The notes: generated from the letters alone by a model not told the origin. DNA of 39,599 nucleotides from Clostridium acetireducens DSM 10703 (GCF_001758365.1 NZ_LZFO01000023.1:1-39599), one strand, 5' to 3'. Shown: positions 17,176 through 27,295, counted from the stretch's first letter. Numbers and translations are program-made.

Positions 17176-17484
17176 TTATAAAATATTAACGCCCACTGCT
17201 TTTTCTACATTATCTTTTATTTTTTGCAATCCTATATTTAAGGAACCTTGATTGTTAGGAATAAGTATAATTGCAGGAACTATTTCTCTATAATATCTTT
17301 CTATAGTTTCTTCAATATTTTTAGCTATTTGCTCTGTAACAAATATTATGGCATATTTATCTATTGCCATTTTATCTATAGCTTTTCTAGCTTCCTCTGC
17401 AGTAACTACTGGGTATACATCTATTCCTAAAGCTTTAAAAGCTAAAATTGAGTCTTTGTCTCCTACTACACCTATTTTATACAT
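17176..17484 (-). CDS. ntpG: V-type ATPase subunit F
   Basis: A 102-residue rotor subunit (NtpG in Enterococcus naming) that sits on the D shaft. [25 protein letters not shown] is the typical start: a Rossmann-like fold with GVVGD at residues 5-9. [12 protein letters not shown] near 50-61 is also conserved. The frame also opens at a GTG at 17493, but the ATG at 17484 is preferred because GGGTG ends 6 nt before it and the family N-terminus fits. It overlaps the end of subunit C by 8 nt, so the two are coupled. Confidence 0.92.
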   Translation of the reverse strand: MYKIGVVGDKDSILAFKALGIDVYPVVTAEEARKAIDKMAIDKYAIIFVTEQIAKNIEETIERYYREIVPAIILIPNNQGSLNIGLQKIKDNVEKAVGVNIL

Positions 17485-18502
17485 ACATATCACCCAGCCT
17501 TTCTCTTATAATATCTGGTGATATTTTATTAATTTTTCCTACCATTATTATTCTTATAATTTTTATTTCTGTTTCTTTCGCAATTAAATATCCAATTAAA
17601 GGTTCTATTCCAAAAGAAGTATACTTACCTTTCTTTACATAATCCATAATAAAATTATCTGCTACTTTTTCAAATTTACTTACATCTTTATTATTTATAT
17701 ATTCTTCTAATCCTTCCTTAAAAACTTTCTCGTATTCTACTTTAGATAAATTTTTTATAATATTATCTTCAGATTCATTTAAAGAACTTACTATTAAATC
17801 CTTATTTATTTTTCCTCCACCTATTAGCACCTCTTGTAAAAATTTCTTACTTTTATTTTGTTTTTTTACTCTAAGCAAAGTTTTAACATTTGTAATGTCT
17901 ATATTCATTTTTACATATTCAATCAAAAAATCATCTTGTAATTTTTCAGATTTAAGTAACATATCTTTATACATATAGTTATCTAAAATAACATCTATCT
18001 TTTGAGGATCTTTTTTTTCCTGAAAATCTGCCTTTGCCTCTAAAATACCTTTTAACATTACTTCATTATTAAAATACTCTTTATTTTTATTATAATCATT
18101 TAAATTTTCTAATTCTGTAATTTCTATTAATTTATTAACATTTTCAGTGCCAAAAGGAATAAACAAATAATCTAATTTTTTTTGTAATGCCTTACCTTTA
18201 AGTATTACTTTTATATTATGATAATCATATTTTAATTGAAAAATATGGATTAATAGCTTTTCTGGAGAAAGTTTATACATAAAATCATATAAATCTCTAA
18301 GAGCATTTTTCAAAACTTCTTCGTAGTCTTCTATATTGTTTAAATTAGTTAAATATTTCCCATATTCCGTTTCTTCTAATATTTTCAAAGCTTCCTTAGG
18401 TGAACTACTTTCAATCATTCTATCTATTTTAATTTTATCAAGGAGTTTTGTTTCAAGTGCTCTAATTCTTCCAATGGAATGGGCAAAAATTAATTTATCC
18501 AT
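17477..18502 (-). CDS. ntpC: V-type ATPase subunit C (central stalk connector)
   Basis: A 341-residue all-helical subunit (related to eukaryotic subunit d) that couples the D/F shaft to the c ring. The N-terminus is [26 protein letters not shown], in the conserved R-x-x-E pattern. The C-terminal [24 protein letters not shown], around residues 300-325, is the strongest family motif. Length matches NtpC. The ATG follows AGGAGGAAG. Sequence between these ends is poorly conserved and lysine-rich, as in clostridial orthologues. Confidence 0.92.
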   Translation of the reverse strand: MDKLIFAHSIGRIRALETKLLDKIKIDRMIESSSPKEALKILEETEYGKYLTNLNNIEDYEEVLKNALRDLYDFMYKLSPEKLLIHIFQLKYDYHNIKVILKGKALQKKLDYLFIPFGTENVNKLIEITELENLNDYNKNKEYFNNEVMLKGILEAKADFQEKKDPQKIDVILDNYMYKDMLLKSEKLQDDFLIEYVKMNIDITNVKTLLRVKKQNKSKKFLQEVLIGGGKINKDLIVSSLNESEDNIIKNLSKVEYEKVFKEGLEEYINNKDVSKFEKVADNFIMDYVKKGKYTSFGIEPLIGYLIAKETEIKIIRIIMVGKINKISPDIIRERLGDMYV

Positions 18503-18514
18503 GAATCTTCCTCC

Positions 18515-19117
18515 TTAGCTATTAAATAAAGCCTCATATACTTTTTTTTCCAATTCATCTTTTATAGAAAATACAATTGCTTCAAAAGAAGCATTTATTT
18601 CTATTCCACCTTTAGTTAATATAAATCCACCTTTAATATCTCTTGTATCATTACTTATTTTTAATTGACCTTTTTTCCCTTTATTTTTTAATTCCTTATT
18701 TATATCATTAATTACTTGAACTTTTATTCTATTTTTATCATTTTTATTAAATATGATTTCCTCATCACCATCTATTTCCATATTTACTATACTGTCTTTA
18801 ATAAATTTTAAATATTTTTCTAAAGGTAAATTAACTAAATTATCTACTACATTATCAAACACATTATCTATAACATTTTGTTTAGCTTCTAATTTTTTAT
18901 TTCTCATATTTAAATGAGCATTTGAAATAATTCTTTCATATTTACTTTTAGATTCTTTTTCTGCATTTTTTAAAATTTCATCTTTTTTTATATTAGCTTC
19001 TTTAATTCTTTTATCTATATTTAATTTTCCCTCTTCATTAGCTTTTTCTATTATAGAATTAGCTATTTTATTTCCATCTTCAATTATTTTAGCTACCAAA
19101 TTATCTAAGTTAGACAT
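18515..19117 (-). CDS. ntpE: V-type ATPase subunit E (peripheral stalk)
   Basis: A 200-residue peripheral-stalk subunit. Residues about 5-100 form a long charged coiled coil rich in Lys, Glu and Asn, which pairs with subunit H to make the stator. The C-terminal globular part, about 110-195, has the family pattern DTRDIKGGFILTKGGIEINASFEAIVFSIKDELE, in two stretches near 158-190, which holds the top of the A3B3 head. Length is typical. It lies between the c subunit and subunit C genes in the standard order. The start at 19117 is supported by GTGGGAGTG upstream. Confidence 0.92.
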   Translation of the reverse strand: MSNLDNLVAKIIEDGNKIANSIIEKANEEGKLNIDKRIKEANIKKDEILKNAEKESKSKYERIISNAHLNMRNKKLEAKQNVIDNVFDNVVDNLVNLPLEKYLKFIKDSIVNMEIDGDEEIIFNKNDKNRIKVQVINDINKELKNKGKKGQLKISNDTRDIKGGFILTKGGIEINASFEAIVFSIKDELEKKVYEALFNS

Positions 19118-19155
19118 AAGAATTCACTCCCACTTTAATAAGTAATTTTAGGGAC

Positions 19156-19620
<465 letters not shown>

Positions 19621-19638
19621 TCATTCCTCCCTAATATC

Positions 19639-21594
19639 TTATTTATTTTTAATTTTAAAAAATTTATTTCTAGCTTTAAAAGGAACAAATCCTTTTCCTC
19701 CACCTTCGTAAAACTTTCCAAAGTATTCTAAATATTGTAACCTAGAACTATGAACATAAGATCCTAAAGCATTTATAAATAAATTAAATAAATGACCTAT
19801 TATAAAAATTATGGGTCCAAACAACCAAAGAAGTATTCCCTTACCTAAAAGACCTGTCATTAAATTTATAGCTGATCCTATAAAACTTGTTGCAAGCCCT
19901 AAAGCCATTAATCTTGAATAAGAAACTATATCTCCTATATATCCTGTTATTCCATATAATCCATATATTCCTCCTCCAAATTTGCCTAATATGCTCTTAT
20001 TTTCTCTTCCTTGAGTTAATACTAATCCTATCATTCCCGCAAACATTAAGTACTTTATTGGATTCTGTATATTAACTATAGAAGGCACTTTTGCAAACTT
20101 AGCTAGTATAAATAAAATTGCAGATGTTAAAGTTATATACCATAAACCTACATCATATAGTGCATCTAAATACTTTTTTTCTTTAATTAATTGATAAGCT
20201 TTTATACCTAATCCTACATAAAGTTGAATTATACCTATTATTATTGAAACTATTAAAAGTCCTGTTACATTTTTAGTTGGATCTTGCCATATTGGAGGTA
20301 TTTTTATAGCTCCAGTAAAATAACTTCCAAATAAAGCTCCTACTAATATAGTTGGAAAACTTAAATAAAAAAACATTTTAACAAAACTTTTTTTATCTTC
20401 TTCAAGAGGTACAAATTTTAATATTAAATAGGTGAATATTAACATTATTAATCCATAACCAGCATCTGAAAGCATCATTCCAAAAAATAACATATAAAAT
20501 GGAACTAATGCTGGAGTAGGATCTATCTCATTGTACTTGGGATAACTATACATTGTAGTTATAGCTTCAAAAGATTTAACTAAATCATTATTCTTTAGTA
20601 ATATAGGAACATTGTCATTTTCAGATGGTTCTGTAAATTCTATATAATATAAATTTTCAAAATCGTTTAAACATTTTTCTAAATCCTCTATGGACTCTTG
20701 TGGTACCCATCCTTCTATAACAATAACTCTTCCTGTATTTAAAAAATTTTTAGTAGCATAAGTTCTATCTATTTGTAATTGAATATATTCATAAGATAAT
20801 TTTATATCTTCTATTTTATCTACATAATTTTTTATATTACTTTCTAATTCTTCTATTGTTTTTTCTATTTTATTTATTTTTTCTTTTAATAATTCTATTA
20901 TTTTTTTAGGAGATTTTTGGTAATTAAACTGCACTTTGTCAAATTCATACTTTTTTAGTAAATCTTCTACTTTATTTTTATATTCTTTATGAAATAATAT
21001 AAATAATTTTATTTCATTAGCACTTTCATTTATAATTTCTACATAAGAAAGATTTACTTCACTGTCAAATTCTTCTCTAAATTTATCTTTATTATTTCTT
21101 TTTATACTACCTAAAACATAAGAACAACTACTTAATTTATCTAAGTCACTAAAATCAATATCTAAATTAAGCCATGGTTTTAAATTATCTATTTCTAATT
21201 TTGGTTTTTGCAACTCATTTTTTAATGAATTTAATTTTGAATCTATTCCTTTTATTTCATTGTAAATACTTTCCCAATTAATATCCTTTCCCAATTTTTC
21301 TAATTCATTGTAATTTAGCACTTTTTTATCATTAAATAAGCTTTTTAATCCTTTCTCTTTTTCTACATAATTATCTAATAAATCTAATACAAAAGTAATC
21401 TTAGCTCTATCACCTTCTAATTTATATAATTTTTCTTCATCAAAATCTTTATCTAAAAAATCTAAATATTTAGTTTCAGATTCTGACAAATTTATAAACT
21501 CTACCCCTTCAAATTTATGAAGACTTTGTATTAAATTTTCTTTTTGTGATTCAAGAGCTAATAAATTAAATTTTTTCATTTTAACTATTGCCAT
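19639..21594 (-). CDS. ntpI: V-type ATPase subunit I (membrane stator, a subunit)
   Basis: A 651-residue a-type subunit that forms the half-channels beside the c ring. Residues 1 to about 330 are a charged cytoplasmic arm with coiled coils, which anchors the E/H stalks. About seven or eight membrane helices follow from residue 350, beginning at VPFYMLFFGMMLSDAGYGL, a family signature. Near the end, SSRLQYLEYFGKFYEGGG carries the conserved arginine and the FYEGGG motif, and the tail VPFK is typical. It overlaps subunit H by 14 nt and precedes the c subunit. Length is normal. Confidence 0.95.
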   Translation of the reverse strand: MAIVKMKKFNLLALESQKENLIQSLHKFEGVEFINLSESETKYLDFLDKDFDEEKLYKLEGDRAKITFVLDLLDNYVEKEKGLKSLFNDKKVLNYNELEKLGKDINWESIYNEIKGIDSKLNSLKNELQKPKLEIDNLKPWLNLDIDFSDLDKLSSCSYVLGSIKRNNKDKFREEFDSEVNLSYVEIINESANEIKLFILFHKEYKNKVEDLLKKYEFDKVQFNYQKSPKKIIELLKEKINKIEKTIEELESNIKNYVDKIEDIKLSYEYIQLQIDRTYATKNFLNTGRVIVIEGWVPQESIEDLEKCLNDFENLYYIEFTEPSENDNVPILLKNNDLVKSFEAITTMYSYPKYNEIDPTPALVPFYMLFFGMMLSDAGYGLIMLIFTYLILKFVPLEEDKKSFVKMFFYLSFPTILVGALFGSYFTGAIKIPPIWQDPTKNVTGLLIVSIIIGIIQLYVGLGIKAYQLIKEKKYLDALYDVGLWYITLTSAILFILAKFAKVPSIVNIQNPIKYLMFAGMIGLVLTQGRENKSILGKFGGGIYGLYGITGYIGDIVSYSRLMALGLATSFIGSAINLMTGLLGKGILLWLFGPIIFIIGHLFNLFINALGSYVHSSRLQYLEYFGKFYEGGGKGFVPFKARNKFFKIKNK

Positions 21595-21907
21595 AAGAAC
21601 TCACTATCCTCTCAATCACTATATTAACTGCTTTATCAAGCTTTTCTTGATTGATATTTAATATGTTTTCTACTTCTTTATTTTCCTTATTTATAAATAG
21701 TTCAATTTCATTATTGGCCTTTTGTATACTAGAATTAATTATATCTTCAGACTGTTTATTGGCAGATTCCACTATGTTTTTATATTCTTCCACTGCCTTA
21801 TCTTTAGATTGTTTAGCTATAATTTTAGCTTTATTATTAGCTTCTTTTATAATTGTATTTGCTTTATCTTCTGCTTCTTTTATAATTTTTATTACCTGTG
21901 TAGCCAT
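21581..21907 (-). CDS. ntpF: V-type ATPase subunit H (AhaH/NtpF-type stator coil)
   Basis: A 108-residue protein that is almost wholly a predicted coiled coil rich in Lys, Glu, Ala and Asn with regular heptads. It matches the AhaH/NtpF (subunit G-like) partner of subunit E in the peripheral stalks. Identity rests mostly on size, composition and position as first gene of the operon, because such coils are weakly conserved. It begins after AAAGGTGGTGATAAA, and its last 14 nt overlap subunit I. Two stators per complex are expected in this family. Confidence 0.85.
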   Translation of the reverse strand: MATQVIKIIKEAEDKANTIIKEANNKAKIIAKQSKDKAVEEYKNIVESANKQSEDIINSSIQKANNEIELFINKENKEVENILNINQEKLDKAVNIVIERIVSSYGNS

Positions 21908-22037
21908 ATTTTATCACCACCTTTTATAAATTTATATGTATTAGAATAATATTGTTTATTACATAATACTAATTTCTCTTTCAATATAATTATAAAGCAA
22001 ATAATAAAAAAAGTATATTCCCATATATATTGATTTT

Positions 22038-22069
22038 GGATAATATTTATTAATAAATAAATATTATCC
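22038..22069. repeat. Inverted repeat after the radical SAM gene
   Basis: GGATAATATTTATT (22038-22051) pairs perfectly with 22056-22069. It lies 6 nt beyond the radical SAM stop and upstream of the V-ATPase operon. No T run follows it on the minus strand, so terminator function is uncertain. Confidence 0.45.
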
Positions 22070-22075
22070 TTAGTT

Positions 22076-23749
22076 TTATATTGAAACTATACCATTTCTA
22101 TCTTTTTCATCGAATATTACATAAAAATTGCCTTTTTCAATAATTCCTAGTGATACATATTTTATTATATTAATATTAAATTTTTCAATATGAAATTTAT
22201 CAAAATTACAAATTTCGCCCTTTTTAATTTTACTCTTTATTTCTTTTTCTTTATCTTTATCCACGTATCTATCTAAAAATGGAGGTAACCATTTTTTCTT
22301 ATTATACTTTAAATAATCAAATTTTATTATTTCTTTTAATAATATACTATTTTCTTTAAGTACTTCTTCGTTAAATTCTATAAATACTTTATAGTAATCT
22401 GCAGCAGAAATATTTCTATTTAAATAACCTTTATAATACAAAAAACTTCCCATTTCATAATAAAAATCGAAAGGAGTTTTAAATTTAATTATAAAATACT
22501 TTAATATATTTCTAAATTTTCCCGAATTATAATATTTGTCTAAAACCATTTCTACTCTTTTTAGTTTTACTAATTCCTCATAGCTTATATGATTAGTTTT
22601 TAATATTTCATAAGGAGGATAAGGCGAATAAACCATTCCCCATTTAGAAGCTTCTTCTCTCATATCAGATCCTTTCAACAATTTTAAAAATCCTAATTGA
22701 ATTTCTTCAGGGTAAATAGAATACACATCATTAAAAGATTTTTTAAAAGATTTAAAATCTTCTTCAGGTAACCCTGCTATAAGATCTAAATGCTGTTTTA
22801 TATTTTTTATTTTCTGTAATTCCTCTACTTTTTCTTTTATATCTTCAAAATTTACATATCTATTTATATTTTTTAAAACTTTGTTATTTGTAGTTTGTAC
22901 ACCTATTTCAAATTGAAACCTATTTAAAGGTGCTTTAGCTAAGATTTTAATTTCTTCTTTTGTTAATATATCTGCTGAAATTTCAAAGTGAAAAGTAGTA
23001 TTAGTTTCTTCATTTATTAAAAAACTCCATATTTCCATAGCAAACTTAGGGTTGCAATTAAAAGTTCTATCCACAAACTTTACTAATTTAACCTTTTTAT
23101 TTATAAAATATTTTAATTCTTTTTTCACTCTTTCTATGTTTAAAAATCTTACTCCATGAAAAGTAGAAGATAAACAATACTTGCAATTAAAAGGACATCC
23201 TCTTGAAGCTTCATAATAAACTATTTTATTATCTAATTTATCATTTTCTTCATAAGGAAATACTAATTCATTCATATCCATATATTCTCTTTTACCACTA
23301 TAAAAAACACCATTTTCTGTTTTAGTATATAATCCTTTTATATTAACTTCAGTAAAATCTTTTTTTAAAAGTTTTAATTGTATAAATTCCCTATAAGTCT
23401 TTTCACCTTCACCTTCTATTAAAAACTCTCCTGGATTATTAATTAAAAACTCCTTGCAATCATAAGAAACTTCTGGACCCCCATATAGTATTTCTATATT
23501 TTCATCTACACATTTAATTAAATTAGCAAGCATTTTTATATATTCTATGTTCCAAATATAACAAGAAAAAGCAACTAAATTTGGTTTTTCATTAATTATT
23601 TCTTGAAGTACTTTATCTACTATATCATTTATTGAAAATTCCCTTACTTTGCAATTATATTCAATATCCTTAGTAAAAGCTTTTAAATATCTTACTGCCA
23701 AATTGCTATGTATAAATTTAGAATTTACAGCAACTAATAATACTTTCAT
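22076..23749 (-). CDS. B12-binding-domain radical SAM protein (DUF4080 type)
   Basis: A 557-residue radical SAM enzyme. Residues about 1-140 form a Rossmann-like B12-binding domain (LLVAVNSKFIHSNLAVRYL near 4-22, LYGGPEVSY near 88-96). No clear DxHxxG motif is seen, so cobalamin may bind base-off-independent or not at all. The radical SAM core follows with the cluster motif RGCPFNCKYCLSS near 185-197 (CxxxCxxC). Glycine-rich GVQTTNNKVLKNINR and HLDLIAGLPEEDF are usual for the core. The C-terminal 150 residues resemble DUF4080. The substrate is unknown; relatives act on unactivated carbons, for example by methylation. The adjacent upstream methyltransferase on the same strand (64 nt) is probably in the same unit. 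Confidence 0.87.
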   Translation of the reverse strand: MKVLLVAVNSKFIHSNLAVRYLKAFTKDIEYNCKVREFSINDIVDKVLQEIINEKPNLVAFSCYIWNIEYIKMLANLIKCVDENIEILYGGPEVSYDCKEFLINNPGEFLIEGEGEKTYREFIQLKLLKKDFTEVNIKGLYTKTENGVFYSGKREYMDMNELVFPYEENDKLDNKIVYYEASRGCPFNCKYCLSSTFHGVRFLNIERVKKELKYFINKKVKLVKFVDRTFNCNPKFAMEIWSFLINEETNTTFHFEISADILTKEEIKILAKAPLNRFQFEIGVQTTNNKVLKNINRYVNFEDIKEKVEELQKIKNIKQHLDLIAGLPEEDFKSFKKSFNDVYSIYPEEIQLGFLKLLKGSDMREEASKWGMVYSPYPPYEILKTNHISYEELVKLKRVEMVLDKYYNSGKFRNILKYFIIKFKTPFDFYYEMGSFLYYKGYLNRNISAADYYKVFIEFNEEVLKENSILLKEIIKFDYLKYNKKKWLPPFLDRYVDKDKEKEIKSKIKKGEICNFDKFHIEKFNINIIKYVSLGIIEKGNFYVIFDEKDRNGIVSI

Positions 23750-23813
23750 TCTTTATCTTTCCTTTCTTATTTGAATAATATACCTATAATTTTATTTAAA
23801 ATTACAATAAAAA

Positions 23814-24341
23814 CTATAACTTTTCTCTTTTTACAGCTTTAATATAATATATACCTTTTAAAGACTTTTTCTCTTTTATATGAAAACTGTCTTTTAGTAA
23901 GTACTCAACTTTATCTTTAGAATTATCTTTAAAAACATTAAAATCCTTTATACTTATTTTTTTTAATCTTCTATTTGGAAGCAATATTCTTATATCTCCA
24001 TTAAAAGTTTTATTATATCCTTTATCTATATCCCATATATGCAAAATTCCTCCTTCCTTTAAATAACTACTTATATCCTCTATAAAATCTTTTTTAGATT
24101 TTGTAAGCCAAATATTATTTAAAGAAAATAACATTACACAAACATCATATATTCCCTTTTTTATAAGCTCTTTCTCTTCTTTCCCATTTATATATTCCAC
24201 ATTTATGTTATTTTTATTTTTAATAGATTCTTTAAAAACATTATATACTATACCATAGTTTTCACATCCTATATCTAAAACATTACCTGTAAATTTTATA
24301 TCCTCCATATTTATTGTTATTTCTTTTTTCAAATTTAGCAC
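23814..24341 (-). CDS. Class I SAM-dependent methyltransferase-like protein
   Basis: A 175-residue protein with a recognisable class I methyltransferase N-terminal half. The SAM-binding motif I is VLDIGCENYGI near residues 21-31. YDVCVMLFSLNNIW near 65-78 is in the position of motif II, and LKEGGILHIWD near 93-103 of post-II. The last 60 residues are unlike common families and the whole is short, so the substrate is unknown. It is probably cytoplasmic. It starts 64 nt upstream of the radical SAM gene and follows a terminator on the same strand, so it is likely first in that two-gene unit. Confidence 0.7.
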   Translation of the reverse strand: MLNLKKEITINMEDIKFTGNVLDIGCENYGIVYNVFKESIKNKNNINVEYINGKEEKELIKKGIYDVCVMLFSLNNIWLTKSKKDFIEDISSYLKEGGILHIWDIDKGYNKTFNGDIRILLPNRRLKKISIKDFNVFKDNSKDKVEYLLKDSFHIKEKKSLKGIYYIKAVKREKL

Positions 24342-24385
24342 AACCTTTCTGAGTTTTTACTTTATAAACTTCTTCAATAAACAAA

Positions 24386-24413
24386 AAAATTCCTCCAACA
24401 AAGGAAGAATTTT
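24386..24413 (-). terminator. Terminator of the phospholipase C-like gene
   Basis: 24386-24396 pairs with 24403-24413 (AAAATTC and TCC blocks). The single interior mismatch becomes G-U in the minus-strand RNA, and a run of seven T follows on that strand. It lies 15 nt beyond the gene's stop. Confidence 0.8.
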
Positions 24414-24428
24414 ATATTCATATATATT

Positions 24429-25133
24429 TTATTTTGTTTGTATCAATTGATAATAGTCTAATAAAAGTCCTGCAGTTGTTTTTTGAGCTTGCTTTAAAAT
24501 AGCAACTGCTATTTTATAATATCTTTCATCTCTATCTCTTATATTTAAATTTTTTATATAAACACTATTGGCTAAAATTGCATTATTTTTTATATACTCT
24601 TCTAGTGTATTATACCTTATAATACATTTATTTTCAATAAAACTGTAATCTGTCATAAGTTTACTTATTATCCATAGTTCAAATTTTCTATGGCTTCTTA
24701 AAAGCTTATTATTTACATGCTGAGGCACAGTAGTATCTTGAACCAAGTGACAAGCAGCTCCTAAATAAAACACAGCTCTTTCTATATCTCCTATTTCAGC
24801 ATAAGCTAATGATTTATTATAATATTTTTTACATTCAGTCAAAGCATCTGAAAAACCATAAAGTCCTTTTCCTCTACTATAATGATAAAAATGATTAGAG
24901 CTTTTAAAATCTTGATCTGCCCAAGTTACACCATTATTCAAATTTTTTACGTAATCCTTATAAAAATTATATTCATCAATGCAGCCATTATTTTTTAGTA
25001 TTTCTAAAGACTGTATTATTATAAACTTATGAACAGTACAATAAGTTTTTAAAAATTTCTTTTTTAATGGATTAACTGCATAAAACACTTTTTTTAGTGC
25101 ACTGCCATAAGTTTTTTCTAATTGTATTTTCAT
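24429..25133 (-). CDS. Zinc-dependent phospholipase C-like protein without signal peptide
   Basis: A 234-residue protein with the helical zinc phospholipase C fold (PF00882, the catalytic domain of alpha-toxin). Zinc ligands align with the toxin: His35, Asp73, His81, His129, Asp133, His139, His148 and Glu152, in CTVHKF, WADQDFKSSNHFY, CHLVQDTTVPQH and SHRKFELW. Two things differ. There is no signal peptide, and the N-terminal tryptophan, whose amino group ligates zinc in the secreted toxin, has no equivalent. The lipid-binding C-terminal PLAT domain is also missing. It is therefore probably a cytoplasmic or spore-compartment hydrolase of unknown substrate, not a toxin. It follows the beta-propeller gene by 27 nt on the same strand. 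Confidence 0.84.
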   Translation of the reverse strand: MKIQLEKTYGSALKKVFYAVNPLKKKFLKTYCTVHKFIIIQSLEILKNNGCIDEYNFYKDYVKNLNNGVTWADQDFKSSNHFYHYSRGKGLYGFSDALTECKKYYNKSLAYAEIGDIERAVFYLGAACHLVQDTTVPQHVNNKLLRSHRKFELWIISKLMTDYSFIENKCIIRYNTLEEYIKNNAILANSVYIKNLNIRDRDERYYKIAVAILKQAQKTTAGLLLDYYQLIQTK

Positions 25134-25160
25134 AAATTTTCATCCTTTTCCTACTAAATA

Positions 25161-26483
25161 TTATTGCTTAGATTTAGTAATAAATCTAAGCATAAGAATT
25201 ACTACTATAAATATTAATAAAATAACTAAAACAATATACCTTAAAGAAAATCTAATGTTTTTAGTATTCTTTAATATATTATTGCTCATTGCAATTAAGT
25301 AACCTGTATTACTATCTAAAGCAATTAATTTCCCATCTACAAACATCATACTCTCAATTTTACTCTTATTATCAAAAGACAATATTTTCTTTATAATTCC
25401 ACATTCATTAAATTCATAAATTGAATTCTCATAAACATCATAAAAATATATAGAATCCTTTTTTCCTATTTTTCCACTTTTATCTATAGCTAATTTGTTT
25501 ATAGATGAGCATCTACTATGTCTATATAATGGTGCTGGTGGATTGTTATTAGGATGACTTTTCAACATAAAACTTATAACTGTATCATTTTTTCCCTTAA
25601 ATCTAGGAGAATTTACAGGATCTCCACCGCTAAAATCAGGCCATCCATACCAAACTCCTTTTTCTATAAAATATATATAGTCACTATCTCCTTTTACTGG
25701 TCTGGCTCCTCTATCCTCCATTCCACCTATAGAAGCTATTAATTGTTTTTTACTATTAAAATCAAAATCAGTTACATTTCTAATGCCCCATGCAAATGTG
25801 TTAAAAGTATTTTGTTGTAAACTATAACATATAACGGAACTATTACCTAAAAAATGCCCTGGAATTACTTGACCTTTAATACTTTTAGTTTTATAAGTAG
25901 AAAATCCTCCTGTTTTGCCCTTATCATAATTTATACCATTTAATACAACATCCTTAGGTGGAATATCATGACCATAAGCATATTCTTCAAGCCAAGTATT
26001 ATCCTTTCCAACTACACCTGAATTAGTAACTGAACCAATTGAAATAAATAAATTATTATCATTTACTTTTACTATTACATTTTTATAATCACCAAAATTA
26101 GGTATATTTGAAATTATTTCTTTTGATTCTTTTGAATTAATATTATATCTGTAAATTGAGTTTTTTGAAGAATAAAATACATAATTTTTGTAATAGTCAA
26201 TACTCATTATATTTAAATTATTATCTTTAATAACATCATAACTTTTTCCGTTTTTATCTATATATTGAATTCTATTAGGATAACTTATGTAATAATTTCC
26301 ATAACTATCTGTACAAAAATCAGTTGCATATTTTAATCCTTTGTATACTATATTCCATTTAATATGATTATCTTTTATATTTATATTATAATTATTATAA
26401 TACTGTTTTTTTAAAAAAACAGAACAAATAACTATAAAAAACACTGTTAATATAATCTTTATTATTTTTGTTATTTTTTTCAT
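25161..26483 (-). CDS. Membrane-anchored PQQ-sugar-dehydrogenase-like beta-propeller
   Basis: A 440-residue protein with one N-terminal and one C-terminal membrane helix (about 6-24 and 408-430) around a beta-propeller of the glucose/sorbosone dehydrogenase (GSDH) type. Characteristic are WGIRNVTDFDF, in place of the family GxRNP motif, and VWYGWPDFSGGDPV, the typical YGWP block. I start it at 26483 (MKKITKII) because GGAGGAATAT is directly upstream. The frame also opens at 26561, but that leads to an unlikely extension. PQQ is unusual in clostridia, so it may have lost redox function and act as a scaffold or a sugar-binding surface protein. The gap to the rubrerythrin-like gene is 80 nt. Confidence 0.75.
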   Translation of the reverse strand: MKKITKIIKIILTVFFIVICSVFLKKQYYNNYNINIKDNHIKWNIVYKGLKYATDFCTDSYGNYYISYPNRIQYIDKNGKSYDVIKDNNLNIMSIDYYKNYVFYSSKNSIYRYNINSKESKEIISNIPNFGDYKNVIVKVNDNNLFISIGSVTNSGVVGKDNTWLEEYAYGHDIPPKDVVLNGINYDKGKTGGFSTYKTKSIKGQVIPGHFLGNSSVICYSLQQNTFNTFAWGIRNVTDFDFNSKKQLIASIGGMEDRGARPVKGDSDYIYFIEKGVWYGWPDFSGGDPVNSPRFKGKNDTVISFMLKSHPNNNPPAPLYRHSRCSSINKLAIDKSGKIGKKDSIYFYDVYENSIYEFNECGIIKKILSFDNKSKIESMMFVDGKLIALDSNTGYLIAMSNNILKNTKNIRFSLRYIVLVILLIFIVVILMLRFITKSKQ

Positions 26484-26563
26484 ATATTCCTCCATAAAAG
26501 TATTACTAATATAATATATTTTTATAGAGGAATATATATGATTAATTAAATTGATTATCAATT

Positions 26564-27127
26564 TTAATTTGTTAATTTTATATGAATTCTCTCAACATCA
26601 GCTAAAGCACAAAATACGTTTTTTATTTTATCATCTGAAACTTCATTACCATATTTTTTATAATATTCTACTGCATGTTTTTCTCTTTTGCAAGCTAAAT
26701 CAAGCAATACTTTATCTTCTTTATATTTTTTATAGTCTATTTCTTTTAATTTAGGTAATTCCTTAAAGTTTCCTAAATTTTTATGAACTCTTGCATGTAA
26801 AAACTCTACTCTAGATAAATCCTGAAACATTTTTTTTATTTTTTCATCTTTAGCTAAAACTGAAGCTTTTTTATAAAAATCTCCATTAAAAACTTCCAAT
26901 TTCATAGCATGGTCTAATATTTTTAAAGTATTATTATCTAATTTTAAATTCTTAAAATAGTTGTCACTATATTCATTTTCTCCTATTAAATACTCTTTAC
27001 CCACTCCACAAAATGGACAATATTTTATATCATCTTTAGTGTTACACTGAATAAAAGCTAAATTGTTAAAATTATAGTTTTTTTCGTTTATTTCCATTCC
27101 ACATATTAAACAAACTAATTTTTTCAT
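26564..27127 (-). CDS. Rubrerythrin-like protein with N-terminal rubredoxin-like domain
   Basis: A 187-residue two-domain protein. Residues 1-45 form a small metal knot with Cys6-x2-Cys9 and Cys37-Pro-Phe-Cys40, a rubredoxin-like iron or zinc site. Residues about 65-187 are a four-helix ferritin-like domain with a complete diiron set: Glu78, Glu108-x2-His111, Glu149, Glu179-x2-His182. Having the rubredoxin-like part first follows the reverse-rubrerythrin order of Clostridium, where it reduces peroxide or O2 with NADH-derived electrons. The spacing between cysteine pairs (27) is near rubredoxin's. A role in peroxide defence is inferred. The ATG follows AAAGGAGAT. Confidence 0.85.
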   Translation of the reverse strand: MKKLVCLICGMEINEKNYNFNNLAFIQCNTKDDIKYCPFCGVGKEYLIGENEYSDNYFKNLKLDNNTLKILDHAMKLEVFNGDFYKKASVLAKDEKIKKMFQDLSRVEFLHARVHKNLGNFKELPKLKEIDYKKYKEDKVLLDLACKREKHAVEYYKKYGNEVSDDKIKNVFCALADVERIHIKLTN

Positions 27128-27198
27128 ATTTATCTCCTTTCTCTTAAAATATATTTTAATCTATATGCTCTAAAATTTCTACTTTTAAAGCACTATAT

Positions 27199-27222
27199 TA
27201 ATATTAAAACACATTAATATTA
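27199..27222. promoter_or_regulatory. Inverted repeat between divergent rubrerythrin and spoVB-like genes
   Basis: TAATATTAA (27199-27207) and TTAATATTA (27214-27222) are perfect arms separated by 6 nt, in the only promoter region shared by the two divergent genes. It could be an operator, but arms of A and T only are easily formed by chance here. Nothing else is seen in 27128-27295. Confidence 0.3.
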
Positions 27223-27295
27223 TAATCAATTTTTAGTATAAATTAATATAGATGTACATAAACATTAGTGTTAGTAATTATGAGGAGCATTTTTA

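Noticed and set aside
24429-25133. Alpha-toxin homologue acting as a secreted virulence factor
   Set aside because: No signal peptide, no equivalent of the N-terminal Trp and no PLAT domain, so it is only a fold relative.
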